The notes beneath the pieces are model-generated. The model saw nothing but the letters and a program-made list of their open reading frames with translations, had not been told where the DNA came from and did no database searches. The position numbers and the translations under genes were made by a program. From Blastopirellula marina DSM 3645 (GTDB taxonomy: Bacteria; Planctomycetota; Planctomycetia; Pirellulales; Pirellulaceae), in the NCBI RefSeq assembly GCF_000153105.1, contig NZ_CH672376.1, forward strand, positions 2,946,961 to 3,010,960: DNA of 64,000 bases, read 5' to 3'. Shown one piece after another: positions 18,948 through 28,839 of this stretch. Within the stretch, counting starts at the first letter, position 1; each line of letters begins with the position of its first letter.

Positions 18948-18993
18948 TACGAGGGGTGCGGGCTGCTGCGCCCCTCGCATCTTGCGGCCTTAC
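18934..18993. repeat. Bipartite inverted repeat, about 60 bp
   Basis: Outer arms GTAAGGCCGCA (18934-18944) and TGCGGCCTTAC (18983-18993) are perfect complements. Inner arms CGAGGGG (18950-18956) and CCCCTCG (18971-18977) form a second stem, separated by asymmetric bulges. It could fold as a long hairpin at the convergent end of the decayed frame and the HU gene, acting as a bidirectional transcription barrier. There is no T run. It could also be a small dispersed element. Confidence 0.7.
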
Positions 18994-19025
18994 GCGATCG
19001 CCGTGCGGCGATAAAACGCTGGTGA

Positions 19026-19367
19026 TTAAACCATGTCTTTCAGATTTTTCAGAGCGCGGATCTTGACTTTGACCGACGCCGGCTTGGCCGGAACGTCCAT
19101 CAATTCGCCCGGCTTGAAAGGGTTCGGAACACCCTTCTTAGCGGGACGAGCAGGAACCTTCTTCTTTTCGATTTTGATCAAACCGGGAAGCGAGATGGCG
19201 CCAGCGCCAGTCTTGCCAAGCGATTTCTTCACTTGGTTTTGGAGCGAGTCCAGGACGATCGACACGTCCTTTTTGGCAATGCCGGTCTCTTCCGCGATGT
19301 TGTTCAGCAGTTCGGTCTTCGTCAGCGGCTTTTTAACAGTGGTGGCCGCAACGGCTTTTTTCGCCAT
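19026..19367 (-). CDS. HU/IHF-family DNA-binding protein
   Basis: 113 aa. A 15-residue Lys/Ala-rich N-terminal extension (MAKKAVAATTVKKP) precedes the canonical HU body: LTKTELLNNIAEETGIAKKDV, then LGKTGAGAISLPGLIKIEKKKVPARPAKKGVPNP, which is the DNA-clasping beta arm including the conserved Pro, and a C-terminal helix. HU proteins bend and compact DNA as dimers. The Shine-Dalgarno is excellent (AAGGAGGG, 6-7 nt before the ATG), which fixes the start and implies high expression. It is monocistronic. The basic extension is longer than in E. coli HU and resembles histone-tail-like extensions of other bacterial HU homologues. Confidence 0.95.
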   Translation of the reverse strand: MAKKAVAATTVKKPLTKTELLNNIAEETGIAKKDVSIVLDSLQNQVKKSLGKTGAGAISLPGLIKIEKKKVPARPAKKGVPNPFKPGELMDVPAKPASVKVKIRALKNLKDMV

Positions 19368-19433
19368 TTTTTCCCTCCTTGCGAGGCTGTGCAGTGTGGA
19401 ATGATTTGTCCGTCCGTTGAGCGGAACGCGTTG

Positions 19434-19461
19434 ATTAAAAGATTTCAGTCGAGTTTTTCAA
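19434..19461 (-). promoter_or_regulatory. Candidate promoter of the HU gene
   Basis: On the minus strand, TTGAAA (19461-19456) and TTTAAT (19439-19434) with a 16-nt spacer, about 65 nt upstream of the HU start codon. Weak but reasonable match; no other candidate as close. Confidence 0.4.
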
Positions 19462-19628
19462 GCCTGACAGCGCTCGATAAGGCCCAAAAAGGCCGAAAAA
19501 CCGGGAAATAACGCCATTTCGGCACATTTAGACCCTCTTTTTTCCGTCCCAAACGTCCGTCGTCCCCGCCGGACGGTCGGCGGCGCGGCGTGCCAAACGT
19601 CTCGTTCAGGGTCGAACTTCGTACGATT

Positions 19629-19661
19629 CAATTGGTCATTTTCGCCCAATTGTCGTAAATT
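19629..19661 (+). promoter_or_regulatory. Candidate promoter with overlapping inverted repeat, upstream of the giant PQQ gene
   Basis: TTGGTC (19632-19637) and TAAATT (19656-19661) with an 18-nt spacer, about 40 nt before the GTG start at 19702. The inverted repeat CAATTGG (19629-19635) / CCAATTG (19646-19652) overlaps the -35 and spacer and could be an operator. Otherwise the 19368-19701 interval holds no gene. Confidence 0.4.
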
Positions 19662-19701
19662 GAGGAAGTGAGTTCTTTTCCAAACGTTGGAGTCGCCGCG
19701 C

Positions 19702-22700
19702 GTGAAATTTCGCAACCTCCCCTCTCTCCCCATTTCCGGCGAGCCGTTTCGCATCGGCCGCCTAGCGGCCATCGGATTGATCGCCGCCGTGACCGCTTGG
19801 GTATCGATTCCGCCCCATTCGGCTTGGGGACAGGCAGAAACCAACGAGGACGCCGTCTTTTTGGCGCCTCCGCGTGAAATTCGGTTGCAAACCGAACGAG
19901 CCCGCGAAGCGATCGCCGAAAAGAAGTGGACCGCCGCGGCGGAAGAACTGGGGATGCTGCTGAACGATCCGGAATTGGAAGACTTCTTCCTGCCGGGCCA
20001 AGCTGCAGGCCCAGTCGACATGAGCATCAAAAAAGAAGCGCGGGAGCTGCTCAACTCGCTTCCAAAAGAGGGGCAAGAGGCTTTTGAGCTGCTCTACGGC
20101 GCCGACGCCAAGGCGATGCTCAAGCAGGCGATCAGCTCGCGCGACGCCAGCATGCTGGCCGAAATCTCGCGTCGCTACGCGCATACCGACGCCGGCTATC
20201 AAGCGACGATCTTGCTGGCCCGCACCCAATTGGATCAGGGAATGCCGATGTCGGCCGTCTTGGCCCTGTTGCCGCTGCAGAGCAGCCGGCGGGCGATGCA
20301 GAAGTACGAACCAGAAATTTCGCTGCTGATCGGGATCGGCTACTTCGCCGCCGGTGAAGAAGAGCATGCCGTCGAGACGCTCGAAACGCTGCGTTTGAAA
20401 CAGAAGAGCCAAAACTTCAACGTCCCTGCTTCTCTGAAAGAACTGTTCACCGAAACAGCCGACCCGCGGCTGTGGCTGGCAATGCAGTTCCAGGACCAGT
20501 CGAACCCCAGCTCGAAGATCCCGCAATCGTGGACCGTCTTCGGCGGCGACGCGGCCCGCAATGCGCCGACCCGCGGCAGTGCGCCGCTCCGAAATTTGAA
20601 CTGGCACGTGCGGATGGCGCGCAGCAGCAATGACGAAGAACAAGCCGACGACACATCGCAGGGCTTTATCGAAAACGGAGTCGCCGCTTTGCCGGCGGCT
20701 CAGCCTTTGGTGGTGCGTGACCAGGTTTTGGTCCGCACTCCCTGGCATCTGCTGGGAGTCGATTTGACGACCGGCAAAGTGAAATGGAACTATCCCTGGG
20801 ACGCATCGGACGTCAATCGGGCCGATTCGCGTTTTAGCGCCATGTCCAACGATCCCGGCTCCAACTACTTGGATCAAATCAAAAAACGGACCTGGCTAGA
20901 TGGCTGCTATGGCCAGATTTCTTCGGATGGTGAACGCGTCTTCATCATCGAAGAAGCGACGCCTGCGGAAACGAAAAGAAACGGCCCCGCGATCGCCTTC
21001 TTTAACGTGGCCCGCGCCCCATCGCCCAATCGCCTGCGTTGCTTCGGCTTGCGTGGAGAAGGGGAGACGCTCTGGATCGCCGGAAGCGAGATGAGCGACG
21101 AACCTGCGTTGGCCGAAGCGCAGTTCCTAGGCGTTCCGTTGCCGGTCGACGGTTCGCTTTACACGATTGCGGAGGTCAACGGCGAGATTCGTTTGCTCGT
21201 CTTTAACGCGGCCGACGGTTCGCTCCTGTGGTCACAACAATTGGCGCAACTCGATGGACTTTGGATGTCGGTCAACGAGCCGGCTCATCGACTGTTCGGC
21301 GCATCTCCTTCCTACTCAGACGGCGTGCTGATCTGTCCTACGAACATCGGCGTCGTCGCGGCGATTGACGTTCGGCAACGTTCACTGCTGTGGGGCTATC
21401 AATACCAAACGCTCGAGCGTCGCCCGCGTCAAGGTTTCATCCAGCAACGACGAACGCAGGAAGCTCGCCCCGGTTATGGAGACCGCTGGGCCGACGGCAA
21501 AGTGGTCGTCGCCGGAAATCGGGTCTTTTTAACGCCTCCCGAGACCGACGAAATCTTCTGTCTCGATCGGATGACGGGCAAACTGCTGTGGCAAAAACCA
21601 CGGGAAGATGGCGTCTATCTGGCCGCCGTATCCGGCGACATAGCGCTCATTGTCGGCGCTAATGCGATCTACGGCTTGAAGGTCGACTCTGGCGACCCCG
21701 CTTGGGAAAGCCAGACGATTCCGGACGGCGGACTGCCGAGCGGGCGTGGTTTTCTCAGCGGCGATTTTTACTATCTCCCTTCGACGCAGGAAGAGATTGT
21801 CCGCATCAACATTCGGACCGGCAAACCTGAAAAATCGATTCCAACCGAAGGGACGCTGGGCAATTTGGTCTGCCATGGCCGTTACGTCATCTCGCAAGGG
21901 GTGAACTTTGTCGCATCATTCAAGCAGATCGACGCGCTGCGCGAAGAAGTGCGCGTGCGTCTGGCGAAGAATCCCCAAGACGCCGAAGCGTTGCGCAACC
22001 AAGGCGAACTCCTCGTTCACGACGGGAAAATCCAAGAGGCCTTAGCGACGCTGCATCGATCGCTCGAGCTGGTCGATTCGCCCGAAACGCAACAAGCGTA
22101 CGTTTCGACCGCGCTCGAAGCGCTGCGCGAAGATTTCGCCGGCAATCGTGAAACCGCGACCAAGCTGGAGGCGATTGTCGAAAGCATGGACGATCGGCTT
22201 GAACTGGTCCGAGTGACCGCGATCGGTCTAAACCAGGCCGGCGAACATCAAGCCGCGTTCGACGCTTACAGCCGCTACGTCGATTTGCTGGACCAGATCC
22301 TCGATCTCGGCAAGTCGGAACGTCCGCTGCAAAACATCGGCCCAAATTTGCGTGTGCAACGTGACCGCTGGATCGGCGGCCAGTTGGCGCAGCTGTTAAC
22401 CGCCGTCGATCCGGCGGTGGCCGTCTCGATGAACGAGTCGATCGCCCAGCGCTGGTCCGACCTGCAACAGCACGCGAAAAGCGACGCGTACGCCAATAAG
22501 CTCCGCCGTTTCACGCGCCGCTTTGGCGCGTTTGGCTTGGCGCGAGCGGCCGAGCTAGAATTGGCCAGCGTCGCGATGGCCGCTGGAAATGAATTGACGG
22601 CCGAAACCATTTGGCAGCAACTCGCCTTTTGCGATGATCCCGCGATCGCCGCCCAAGCGACCGCCGAACTCGCGAGCCTTCTGACGGCGCGCGGACATAC

Positions 22701-24315
22701 GGCCGACGCTTCGATCGTCTATCGCCATCTGGCCGATCGGTTCCGCAACGAGAAACTCGCCAGCGGACAATCAGGCCGCCAATTGGCGATGGAGCAAGCC
22801 GTCAAGGTCGCAAACCCTTACTGGAACTATGGCGCCGTGACTTTGCAGCGCCGCAACGAAGACCTGGCCGCCGCCGTTCGTTTGCTGCACCCGGTTCGGA
22901 TCGACGAACGATTTGGATTTGATATTCCGCGCGAGTCGCTCAAACTCGACAACGAAGAACGCCACATTGTCGTGGTCGACGAGTACGGGAATCAGCGAAT
23001 CCATCTGCCGTTCACCATGCTGAACGAAGCCCAACTTTACAATTCGCAGACGGCCCAAATCCATGCCGATCGACTCGGCCATCTGGTCGTCGTTTCGTTT
23101 GGCAACGAAGTCCATGCGTTTGATACGCTAGATCGCTCGGACGAGGATGATGTTCGCGAACGAGCCCTCTGGCAAGAGAATCTTTCGCCCGAAGGAAGCA
23201 CGTCGCGCAGCCGCCCCAAAGTCAACGTTGTCGAAGTCAATGACAATCCGTTTGGCGACTACTTATACGATGGACATGACTCGCTCAACGAACGGCCGAT
23301 CGGCTATTTCAGCTCGTTGCGGTACGATTCGCTCTGCTTCCAGCGCGGCAACAAGCTGATCTGCGTCGATCCTCTGACCGGGGACTCGAACTGGGAACGG
23401 GACAACGTTCCGCCGGGCTGTTTCTTGGTCTCCGATGATTCGGTGCTGGCCGCCATTCCGCCGCGCAAAGACAATAACGCCTCCGAAACCGAAGCGTTGC
23501 TGTTTGATCTGCGCAGCGGGGTTCCGATCGGAACCGTCAAATCACCGGTGCGAGAAATGATCTGGGCGACGGCAGGAACGAACTACCTGACCTGGGAAAA
23601 GGGCGCCAAACTAGAAGCGGTCGCTCGTAACTTGCTGACCGGCGAAGAGCTGTGGCGCTATGAAGCCGAGCCAGGCTCACGCGGCCGCGTGTTTGGCGCG
23701 CAAGTCGCCATTCTCGAACCAAGTGGCCAGTTTCATGTCTTTGAGCTGAGCAGCGGCAAAACGTTCATCGATGAGAAACTGCACGCCGAGCCGGAACTTG
23801 GCCAGCGGGACTCGCAAATCAAAATCGTGGAAGGCGCCGATGACTTCCAACTGATCGCAACGACCAGTCGCAAGGAAAGCCGTTTCACCTCGAAAAGCAT
23901 TCCCTACAACTCGAAAGAGCCTGCAGGCCCCGTTTCGCGCGTCTACAGTTTCTCGCGCACCGGGGGCGAACTGTTATGGCGAACGCCGGAGCCGATTCGT
24001 GATTTTCACCTGATCGAAGCCGAGCAGTCGCCGCGATTGCCGGTGTTGGCGTTCGCGTCACGGCAAAATCGGATCGACAAGAAGGCGCACGAGGCGATCG
24101 TACTGCTGGTCGACCGCCGCGATGGACGCATCTTGCTGCGAGATGGACAATCGGAACATACCGCGACCTACCAACTGTTTGGCGACCCCGAGAACCAAAC
24201 CTTGCGCGTTCTATTGACCAAAATGTCGTTCGCGCTCAACTTTACCGCCGCGCCAGCGCCGCCGGCGCCCAGCGGTTCTTCCCTTCCTAACACGACTTAT
24301 CCCCCAGCAGAGTAG
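19702..24315 (+). CDS. Giant exported PQQ-propeller/TPR protein
   Basis: 1537 aa from the GTG at 19702, which has GGAG 9 nt upstream; a TTG at 19687 is possible but overlaps that site. Signal peptide with hydrophobic core LAAIGLIAAVTAWVS, cleavage near WGQAE. It starts with helical repeats (residues about 60-260, with LLNSLPKEGQEAFELLYG). A PQQ-like propeller follows (WTVFGGDAARNAPTRG, DLTTGKVKWNYPWD, FNAADGSLLWSQQL, DRMTGKLLWQKP). The middle is TPR-like (NPQDAEALRNQGELLVHDGKIQEALATLHRSLEL), and a second propeller occupies about 1100-1500 (GNKLICVDPLTGDSNWERD, RNLLTGEELWRYEAE). This layout is common in planctomycetes. The cofactor is probably absent; a scaffold or binding role is likelier. 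It lies 281 nt upstream of moxR on the same strand. Confidence 0.88.
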   Translation: MKFRNLPSLPISGEPFRIGRLAAIGLIAAVTAWVSIPPHSAWGQAETNEDAVFLAPPREIRLQTERAREAIAEKKWTAAAEELGMLLNDPELEDFFLPGQAAGPVDMSIKKEARELLNSLPKEGQEAFELLYGADAKAMLKQAISSRDASMLAEISRRYAHTDAGYQATILLARTQLDQGMPMSAVLALLPLQSSRRAMQKYEPEISLLIGIGYFAAGEEEHAVETLETLRLKQKSQNFNVPASLKELFTETADPRLWLAMQFQDQSNPSSKIPQSWTVFGGDAARNAPTRGSAPLRNLNWHVRMARSSNDEEQADDTSQGFIENGVAALPAAQPLVVRDQVLVRTPWHLLGVDLTTGKVKWNYPWDASDVNRADSRFSAMSNDPGSNYLDQIKKRTWLDGCYGQISSDGERVFIIEEATPAETKRNGPAIAFFNVARAPSPNRLRCFGLRGEGETLWIAGSEMSDEPALAEAQFLGVPLPVDGSLYTIAEVNGEIRLLVFNAADGSLLWSQQLAQLDGLWMSVNEPAHRLFGASPSYSDGVLICPTNIGVVAAIDVRQRSLLWGYQYQTLERRPRQGFIQQRRTQEARPGYGDRWADGKVVVAGNRVFLTPPETDEIFCLDRMTGKLLWQKPREDGVYLAAVSGDIALIVGANAIYGLKVDSGDPAWESQTIPDGGLPSGRGFLSGDFYYLPSTQEEIVRINIRTGKPEKSIPTEGTLGNLVCHGRYVISQGVNFVASFKQIDALREEVRVRLAKNPQDAEALRNQGELLVHDGKIQEALATLHRSLELVDSPETQQAYVSTALEALREDFAGNRETATKLEAIVESMDDRLELVRVTAIGLNQAGEHQAAFDAYSRYVDLLDQILDLGKSERPLQNIGPNLRVQRDRWIGGQLAQLLTAVDPAVAVSMNESIAQRWSDLQQHAKSDAYANKLRRFTRRFGAFGLARAAELELASVAMAAGNELTAETIWQQLAFCDDPAIAAQATAELASLLTARGHTADASIVYRHLADRFRNEKLASGQSGRQLAMEQAVKVANPYWNYGAVTLQRRNEDLAAAVRLLHPVRIDERFGFDIPRESLKLDNEERHIVVVDEYGNQRIHLPFTMLNEAQLYNSQTAQIHADRLGHLVVVSFGNEVHAFDTLDRSDEDDVRERALWQENLSPEGSTSRSRPKVNVVEVNDNPFGDYLYDGHDSLNERPIGYFSSLRYDSLCFQRGNKLICVDPLTGDSNWERDNVPPGCFLVSDDSVLAAIPPRKDNNASETEALLFDLRSGVPIGTVKSPVREMIWATAGTNYLTWEKGAKLEAVARNLLTGEELWRYEAEPGSRGRVFGAQVAILEPSGQFHVFELSSGKTFIDEKLHAEPELGQRDSQIKIVEGADDFQLIATTSRKESRFTSKSIPYNSKEPAGPVSRVYSFSRTGGELLWRTPEPIRDFHLIEAEQSPRLPVLAFASRQNRIDKKAHEAIVLLVDRRDGRILLRDGQSEHTATYQLFGDPENQTLRVLLTKMSFALNFTAAPAPPAPSGSSLPNTTYPPAE

Positions 24316-24596
24316 CCACGTCGGCTAAAACCGGGTCCGTCGCGCGCACTCCTCCGATAACCTCCTGCAGTACAATAACTTAGCGCAATCGATACAATCG
24401 TCACGACCCCATCGTTGGGGAAGCGAGACGGCCCAATGTTGATTTGCGAGCTACCTTTTGAGGTCGAAAATCGGCTTGGATGAACTAATTGTGAACATTG
24501 CGACACGAAGTCTACGAATCGCCGTTTTAATGGTTGGCGAATTCGCCCTACAAACTAGCTCTTGAACTATCTGCCGCCAGATCGAAGGAACCGCTC

Positions 24597-25649
24597 ATGA
24601 CCGAATCTCCTCTTCAGGCAGACGCCGCCGCGGTCGAGAGAATTGCCGCTGCACGGCGCCAGATTCATGAGCAGCTTTCGCAGATCATCGTCGGCCAGAC
24701 CGACGTGATTGAAGAACTGCTGATTTCGCTCATCAGTCGCGGGCACTGCCTGTTAGAAGGGGTGCCGGGCCTGGCGAAGACGTTGATGATCAGCTCGCTT
24801 GCGAAAACGCTCAACCTCAGCTTCAGCCGCATTCAGTTTACGCCGGACTTGATGCCGGCCGACATCACCGGCACCGAGATCATCGAAGAGAACCGTTCGA
24901 CCGGCCATCGCGAGTTTCGCTTTCTCGAAGGTCCGTTGTTCTCGAACATCGTACTCGCCGACGAAATCAACCGGACGCCTCCCAAGACGCAAGCCGCGCT
25001 GTTGGAAGCGATGCAAGAGCGGCAAGTGACCGTCGGCCGCGTCCGTCACGAACTGGCCGATCCCTTCTTCGTATTGGCGACCCAGAACCCGATTGAACAA
25101 GAGGGGACCTATCCGCTGCCCGAAGCGCAGCAAGACCGGTTCATGTTCAAGGTCTACGTGAAGTATCCAAATTTTGACGACGAGTTTGAAATTGCGCGCC
25201 GCACCACTGGCGGCGCCAAAGGCGAGATCTCTCCGGTTCTGTCAGGCGAAGAGCTGATCGAACTGCAAAAGATCGTCCGCGAAGTGCCGATCACCGACCA
25301 CGTGATTCGCTACGCGCTCTCCCTGGTCCGACAGACCCGCGTCGGCGCGGCTGGTACGCCTGACTTTGTGCAGGACCTGGTCAGCTGGGGCGCTGGTCCC
25401 CGCGCGGTGCAGTTTTTGATTCTCGGCGGTAAAGCTCGGGCCTTGCTGCACGGACGAACGCATGTTTCGACCGACGATATCAAGGCGCTGGCCAAGCCGG
25501 TGCTGCGACATCGCGTTTCGGTTAACTTCGCCGCCGATAGTGACGGCATTACGCCCGACGATGTGATCGATCGGATTCTGGAATCGACCCCCACCAAGGA
25601 AGACGAGCTAACAAGCGATGCCCGATTCCAAAAGATTTTTGCATCCTGA
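24597..25649 (+). CDS. MoxR-family AAA+ ATPase
   Basis: 350 aa from the ATG at 24597, with AAGGAA about 8 nt upstream; the longer frame to 24534 is rejected. Walker A is GVPGLAKT (residues 55-62) after GRGHCLLE-like context. The family-specific [10 protein letters not shown], Walker [33 protein letters not shown] and sensor 1 [26 protein letters not shown] are all present, and the C-terminal lid [21 protein letters not shown]. MoxR ATPases act as chaperones that, with VWA proteins, insert metals or mature enzymes and envelope complexes. The gene overlaps the DUF58 gene by 32 nt, so they are coupled. It heads the 18-kb cluster. Confidence 0.96.
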   Translation: MTESPLQADAAAVERIAAARRQIHEQLSQIIVGQTDVIEELLISLISRGHCLLEGVPGLAKTLMISSLAKTLNLSFSRIQFTPDLMPADITGTEIIEENRSTGHREFRFLEGPLFSNIVLADEINRTPPKTQAALLEAMQERQVTVGRVRHELADPFFVLATQNPIEQEGTYPLPEAQQDRFMFKVYVKYPNFDDEFEIARRTTGGAKGEISPVLSGEELIELQKIVREVPITDHVIRYALSLVRQTRVGAAGTPDFVQDLVSWGAGPRAVQFLILGGKARALLHGRTHVSTDDIKALAKPVLRHRVSVNFAADSDGITPDDVIDRILESTPTKEDELTSDARFQKIFAS

Positions 25650-26520
25650 GGCGATCAAGCAGATCACTCGGCTAGAGTTACGGGCACGGCATATTGTCGA
25701 AGGTTTTCTTTCGGGAATGCATCGCAGCCCTTACTTCGGTCAATCGATCGAGTTCTTGCAACATCGCGAATACGCGTCCGGGGACGATCTACGTCATATC
25801 GACTGGAAAGTCTGGGCCAAACAGGATCGCTTTTACATCAAGCAGTATGAAGAAGAGACCAACCTGCGCTGCACGTTGCTGATCGACGCGTCGTCGAGCA
25901 TGCAGTACGGCTCGGGGCCGCTCAACAAATACGAATACGCTTGCACCGCGGCGGCCAGTCTGGCCTATCTAGTGCTCAAACAGCAAGACGCGATCGGCTG
26001 CGCGATCTACGACGAAAAAATTCGTGCGCGTGTGCCGACGATGAGCAAACGCAATCATTTGCTTTCGGTCATTAAAGCGTTTGACGAGAACAAGCCGCGC
26101 GAGAAGACCAGCTTTCTGCGGATTTGTCGCGAAGCGGCCGAAGCCTATCCGCGTCGCGGCATGATGGTGATCGCATCCGATCTATTTGGCGATGTCGAAG
26201 ACACGATCAAAGGATTGAAACTGCTGCGGCAGCGTGGTCACGACGTTCTCGTCTTCCACATCCTGGACGACGACGAACTTGATTTTCCCTTCAGCGGGCC
26301 GACTCGATTTGAGGGAATGGAGACCGACGATCAGTTGGACTGCAATCCCCGTGCGCTGCGGGACGGCTATCTGCAAGCGATGCAGACGTATCTGGACGAA
26401 GTCCGTCGCGGCTGTGCGAAAAACACAGTCGATTACGCGTTGGTTCGCACCAGCGATTCGTTAGGAGCGATTCTTTCGACCTACTTGAACAGCCGACTTG
26501 GCATGCACCACCGCAACTAA
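25618..26520 (+). CDS. DUF58 (VWA-like) protein
   Basis: 300 aa. It contains the DUF58 core [30 protein letters not shown] near residue 50-80, followed by a von Willebrand A-like Rossmann strand with a MIDAS-type motif [12 protein letters not shown]. Further strands [11 protein letters not shown] and [16 protein letters not shown] complete the fold. There is no transmembrane segment, so it is cytoplasmic, as the immediate partner of MoxR. The start lies inside the end of moxR (32-nt overlap, different frame). MoxR-DUF58 pairs are typically followed by BatA/BatB-type membrane VWA proteins, exactly as here. Confidence 0.95.
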   Translation: MPDSKRFLHPEAIKQITRLELRARHIVEGFLSGMHRSPYFGQSIEFLQHREYASGDDLRHIDWKVWAKQDRFYIKQYEEETNLRCTLLIDASSSMQYGSGPLNKYEYACTAAASLAYLVLKQQDAIGCAIYDEKIRARVPTMSKRNHLLSVIKAFDENKPREKTSFLRICREAAEAYPRRGMMVIASDLFGDVEDTIKGLKLLRQRGHDVLVFHILDDDELDFPFSGPTRFEGMETDDQLDCNPRALRDGYLQAMQTYLDEVRRGCAKNTVDYALVRTSDSLGAILSTYLNSRLGMHHRN

Positions 26521-26538
26521 CCCCGATTTGTTTTCGTT

Positions 26539-28839
26539 ATGCAGTTCGTTCATCCAGCACTGACATGGGGCTTTTTGCTCCTGCTCGTCCCCGTGTTGAT
26601 CCACTTGATCAACATGATGCGGCGACGACGCATCCAATGGGCCGCGATGCAGTTTTTGCTGGAAAGTCAAAAGCGAAACCAACGTTCGGTCTGGTTCAAA
26701 CAGCTGCTGCTGCTGCTCGCTCGCATGGCGGCGATCGCGTTGTTAGTCGCGATCATGGCCGGCCTGACGACATCGGACCAATGGTCCTCGTTGTTCGGCG
26801 GCGGCGGAACGCATCACTATGTGATTTTGGACGATAGCCTTTCGATGTCCGACCGCACCGGCGGCGTCGAAGTGATGGACCGGGGCCGCGAAGTGATCAA
26901 ACAGATCGCCGCCGCAGCCGCCGAAAAGCGAACGCCCCAACGATTGACATTGCTGCGAACCTCCCGAGCCGCCGCCGGTGACGGCGGAGTCGCCCGCGTT
27001 GATATCAGCGGCGACGACGTCGATCCCGCTTTCCGCGATTCACTGGAAGAAGCGCTGCGCAGCGTCGACTCGTCCGAGTTATCCGTCGGACCGGCCGAAG
27101 CGATCGCGGCCGTCAATCGCTTCATCACCGATAATGTTGAAAACGAAAATGCGCTCGTTTATCTCGTCGGCGACTTCCGCCGCCGAGATTGGTCCCAGTC
27201 GCAAGATGTGAAACAACGTCTGCAAGAGCTGTCGAACCGGACCGCCGAAATCAATATGGTGAATTGCTCTCGTCGCAATCCGGTGAATCTGGGGATCACG
27301 CGTCTCGCCCCCGAATCCGCGACGTTGGCCGCCGGCGTGCCGACATTCCTGGAAGTGACCGTCCGCAATTACAGCGACACGCCCGCCAACGGCGTGCAGG
27401 TCAAGCTGCAGACCTACCACGACGACGGCGCCGATCGCAAGTTCACCAGCGCCGGCGAAGGACTCGGCACGCCCCACTCCGAACCAACCGTTTACTTTGA
27501 AGAAATCCCGCCCGGCGAAGAAGTGACGCGTCGCGCTCAGATTTTCTTTCCGATCGCCGGCAAGCATGTCGCCGTCGCTCAGTTGCCGGACGACGCCGTC
27601 GCCGCCGACAATCGCCGCTTTCAGATCTTGAACGCGCCGCCGAGCATCCCAGTGCTGTTGGTCGACGGAGATCTGAATCAACGCAACGCCTACTTTATGA
27701 CCGCCGTCTTCCAGCCAGGCGAAGCGGTCAACACCGGCATTCAGCCGCTGGTCGTTAGTCCGCAATACTTGCGTGACGCGTCGCTCGAAACCTTGCAAGG
27801 CTTTGACGCGATCTACCTGTTTGATATTCCCCGCTTTGACGGCGATGCGGTCGAAAAGCTGAACCAGTACGCCGCCAGCGGTCGCGGAGTCGCAATCTTC
27901 GCCGGTCCCGGCACGACGTTGGAAGCGTTGAATTCGCTGCATGACGGCGGTTTGCTGCCGGCGGCGGTCATCGGCACAAAGGAACTATCGCCGGCGATTC
28001 CCGGCGAAGAGACGGTTGATTTCGTGCCGTCCGATCATCCAATTTTCGCCGTCTTTCGCGGTGAGAAAAATCGTTTCCGCAACGACCTGAAGTTCTACCA
28101 GTACTACGACCTCGACGCGACTTGGAAGCCCAGCGACAACGGCGCCGTGCTCGGCAAGCTGCGCGACGGGCGGCCTCTGATCGTCGAACAACAAGTGGGC
28201 GACGGCAGCGTTGTCACCTTCCTGACCAGTTTGACGCCTGACTGGAACAACTGGTCGATTACGCCTGGCTTTATTGTCACCGCGCTGGAGTTGCAGGCGT
28301 ATCTCGCTTCTGGCACACGACAATCGACCGAACGTCTGGTCGGCAGTCCGCTGCGGCTGGAAGTGGACGCGGCGAATTTTCGCAATGATGCGTTGGCGTA
28401 CGCGCCCGGCGCCGATCGCATGCCGACCGTCAAACGTGATCGCGCGATCTTGGCCAAAGAAGAAGGACGTCCGCTGCTGAAGCTTGATTATGCCGGCATC
28501 AACAACGTCACCGGCGATTCGCTTACGGGACTTTCCGGCGTCTATGACATTTGGCTGACGCAAAGCGACGGGCTCCCCAACCTGCGGCGATTCGCACTCA
28601 ACGTCGATCCGCTCGAAGGAGACCTGACGACGACCGACCGCAACGAACTACAAGCGGCGCTCGCTCCGGTTACGTTCACCTATCACACCGTCGAATCGGT
28701 CGATTACAGTTGGAACGCCAGCGAAGGCTTCGCCTGGCAAGACTATCTGCTCTACGCTCTGTTGGGATTACTCGTCGTGGAACAGATTTTGGCATTCTTG
28801 ACGAGCTACCATCCTCCCGTGATGGGAGCCGCTCGATGA
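26539..28839 (+). CDS. BatA/VWA membrane protein
   Basis: 766 aa. The N-terminus FVHPALTWGFLLLLVPVLIHLINMMRRRR is the BatA signature with the first transmembrane helix, followed by a second helix (about 55-75). The VWA domain has the MIDAS-like DDSLSMSDR near residue 100. A CARDB-like beta segment (about 245-330) and a class I glutamine-amidotransferase-like fold (about 370-560: VLLVDGDLNQRNAYFMTAVF, GFDAIYLFDIPRFDG, GRGVAIFAGPG) follow, but the Cys nucleophile is not evident. A last transmembrane helix (YALLGLLVVEQILAFL) lies at the C-terminus. Presumed client-binding partner of MoxR in the membrane. It overlaps the next gene by 4 nt (ATGA). Confidence 0.9.
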   Translation: MQFVHPALTWGFLLLLVPVLIHLINMMRRRRIQWAAMQFLLESQKRNQRSVWFKQLLLLLARMAAIALLVAIMAGLTTSDQWSSLFGGGGTHHYVILDDSLSMSDRTGGVEVMDRGREVIKQIAAAAAEKRTPQRLTLLRTSRAAAGDGGVARVDISGDDVDPAFRDSLEEALRSVDSSELSVGPAEAIAAVNRFITDNVENENALVYLVGDFRRRDWSQSQDVKQRLQELSNRTAEINMVNCSRRNPVNLGITRLAPESATLAAGVPTFLEVTVRNYSDTPANGVQVKLQTYHDDGADRKFTSAGEGLGTPHSEPTVYFEEIPPGEEVTRRAQIFFPIAGKHVAVAQLPDDAVAADNRRFQILNAPPSIPVLLVDGDLNQRNAYFMTAVFQPGEAVNTGIQPLVVSPQYLRDASLETLQGFDAIYLFDIPRFDGDAVEKLNQYAASGRGVAIFAGPGTTLEALNSLHDGGLLPAAVIGTKELSPAIPGEETVDFVPSDHPIFAVFRGEKNRFRNDLKFYQYYDLDATWKPSDNGAVLGKLRDGRPLIVEQQVGDGSVVTFLTSLTPDWNNWSITPGFIVTALELQAYLASGTRQSTERLVGSPLRLEVDAANFRNDALAYAPGADRMPTVKRDRAILAKEEGRPLLKLDYAGINNVTGDSLTGLSGVYDIWLTQSDGLPNLRRFALNVDPLEGDLTTTDRNELQAALAPVTFTYHTVESVDYSWNASEGFAWQDYLLYALLGLLVVEQILAFLTSYHPPVMGAAR

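Noticed and set aside
19762-20877. 371-codon minus-strand ORF
   Set aside because: Antisense to the giant PQQ protein; composition typical of a shadow in a high-GC gene.
24407-24418. CCCCA-TCG-TTGGGG hairpin after the giant PQQ gene
   Set aside because: Too short and without a T run to call a terminator.
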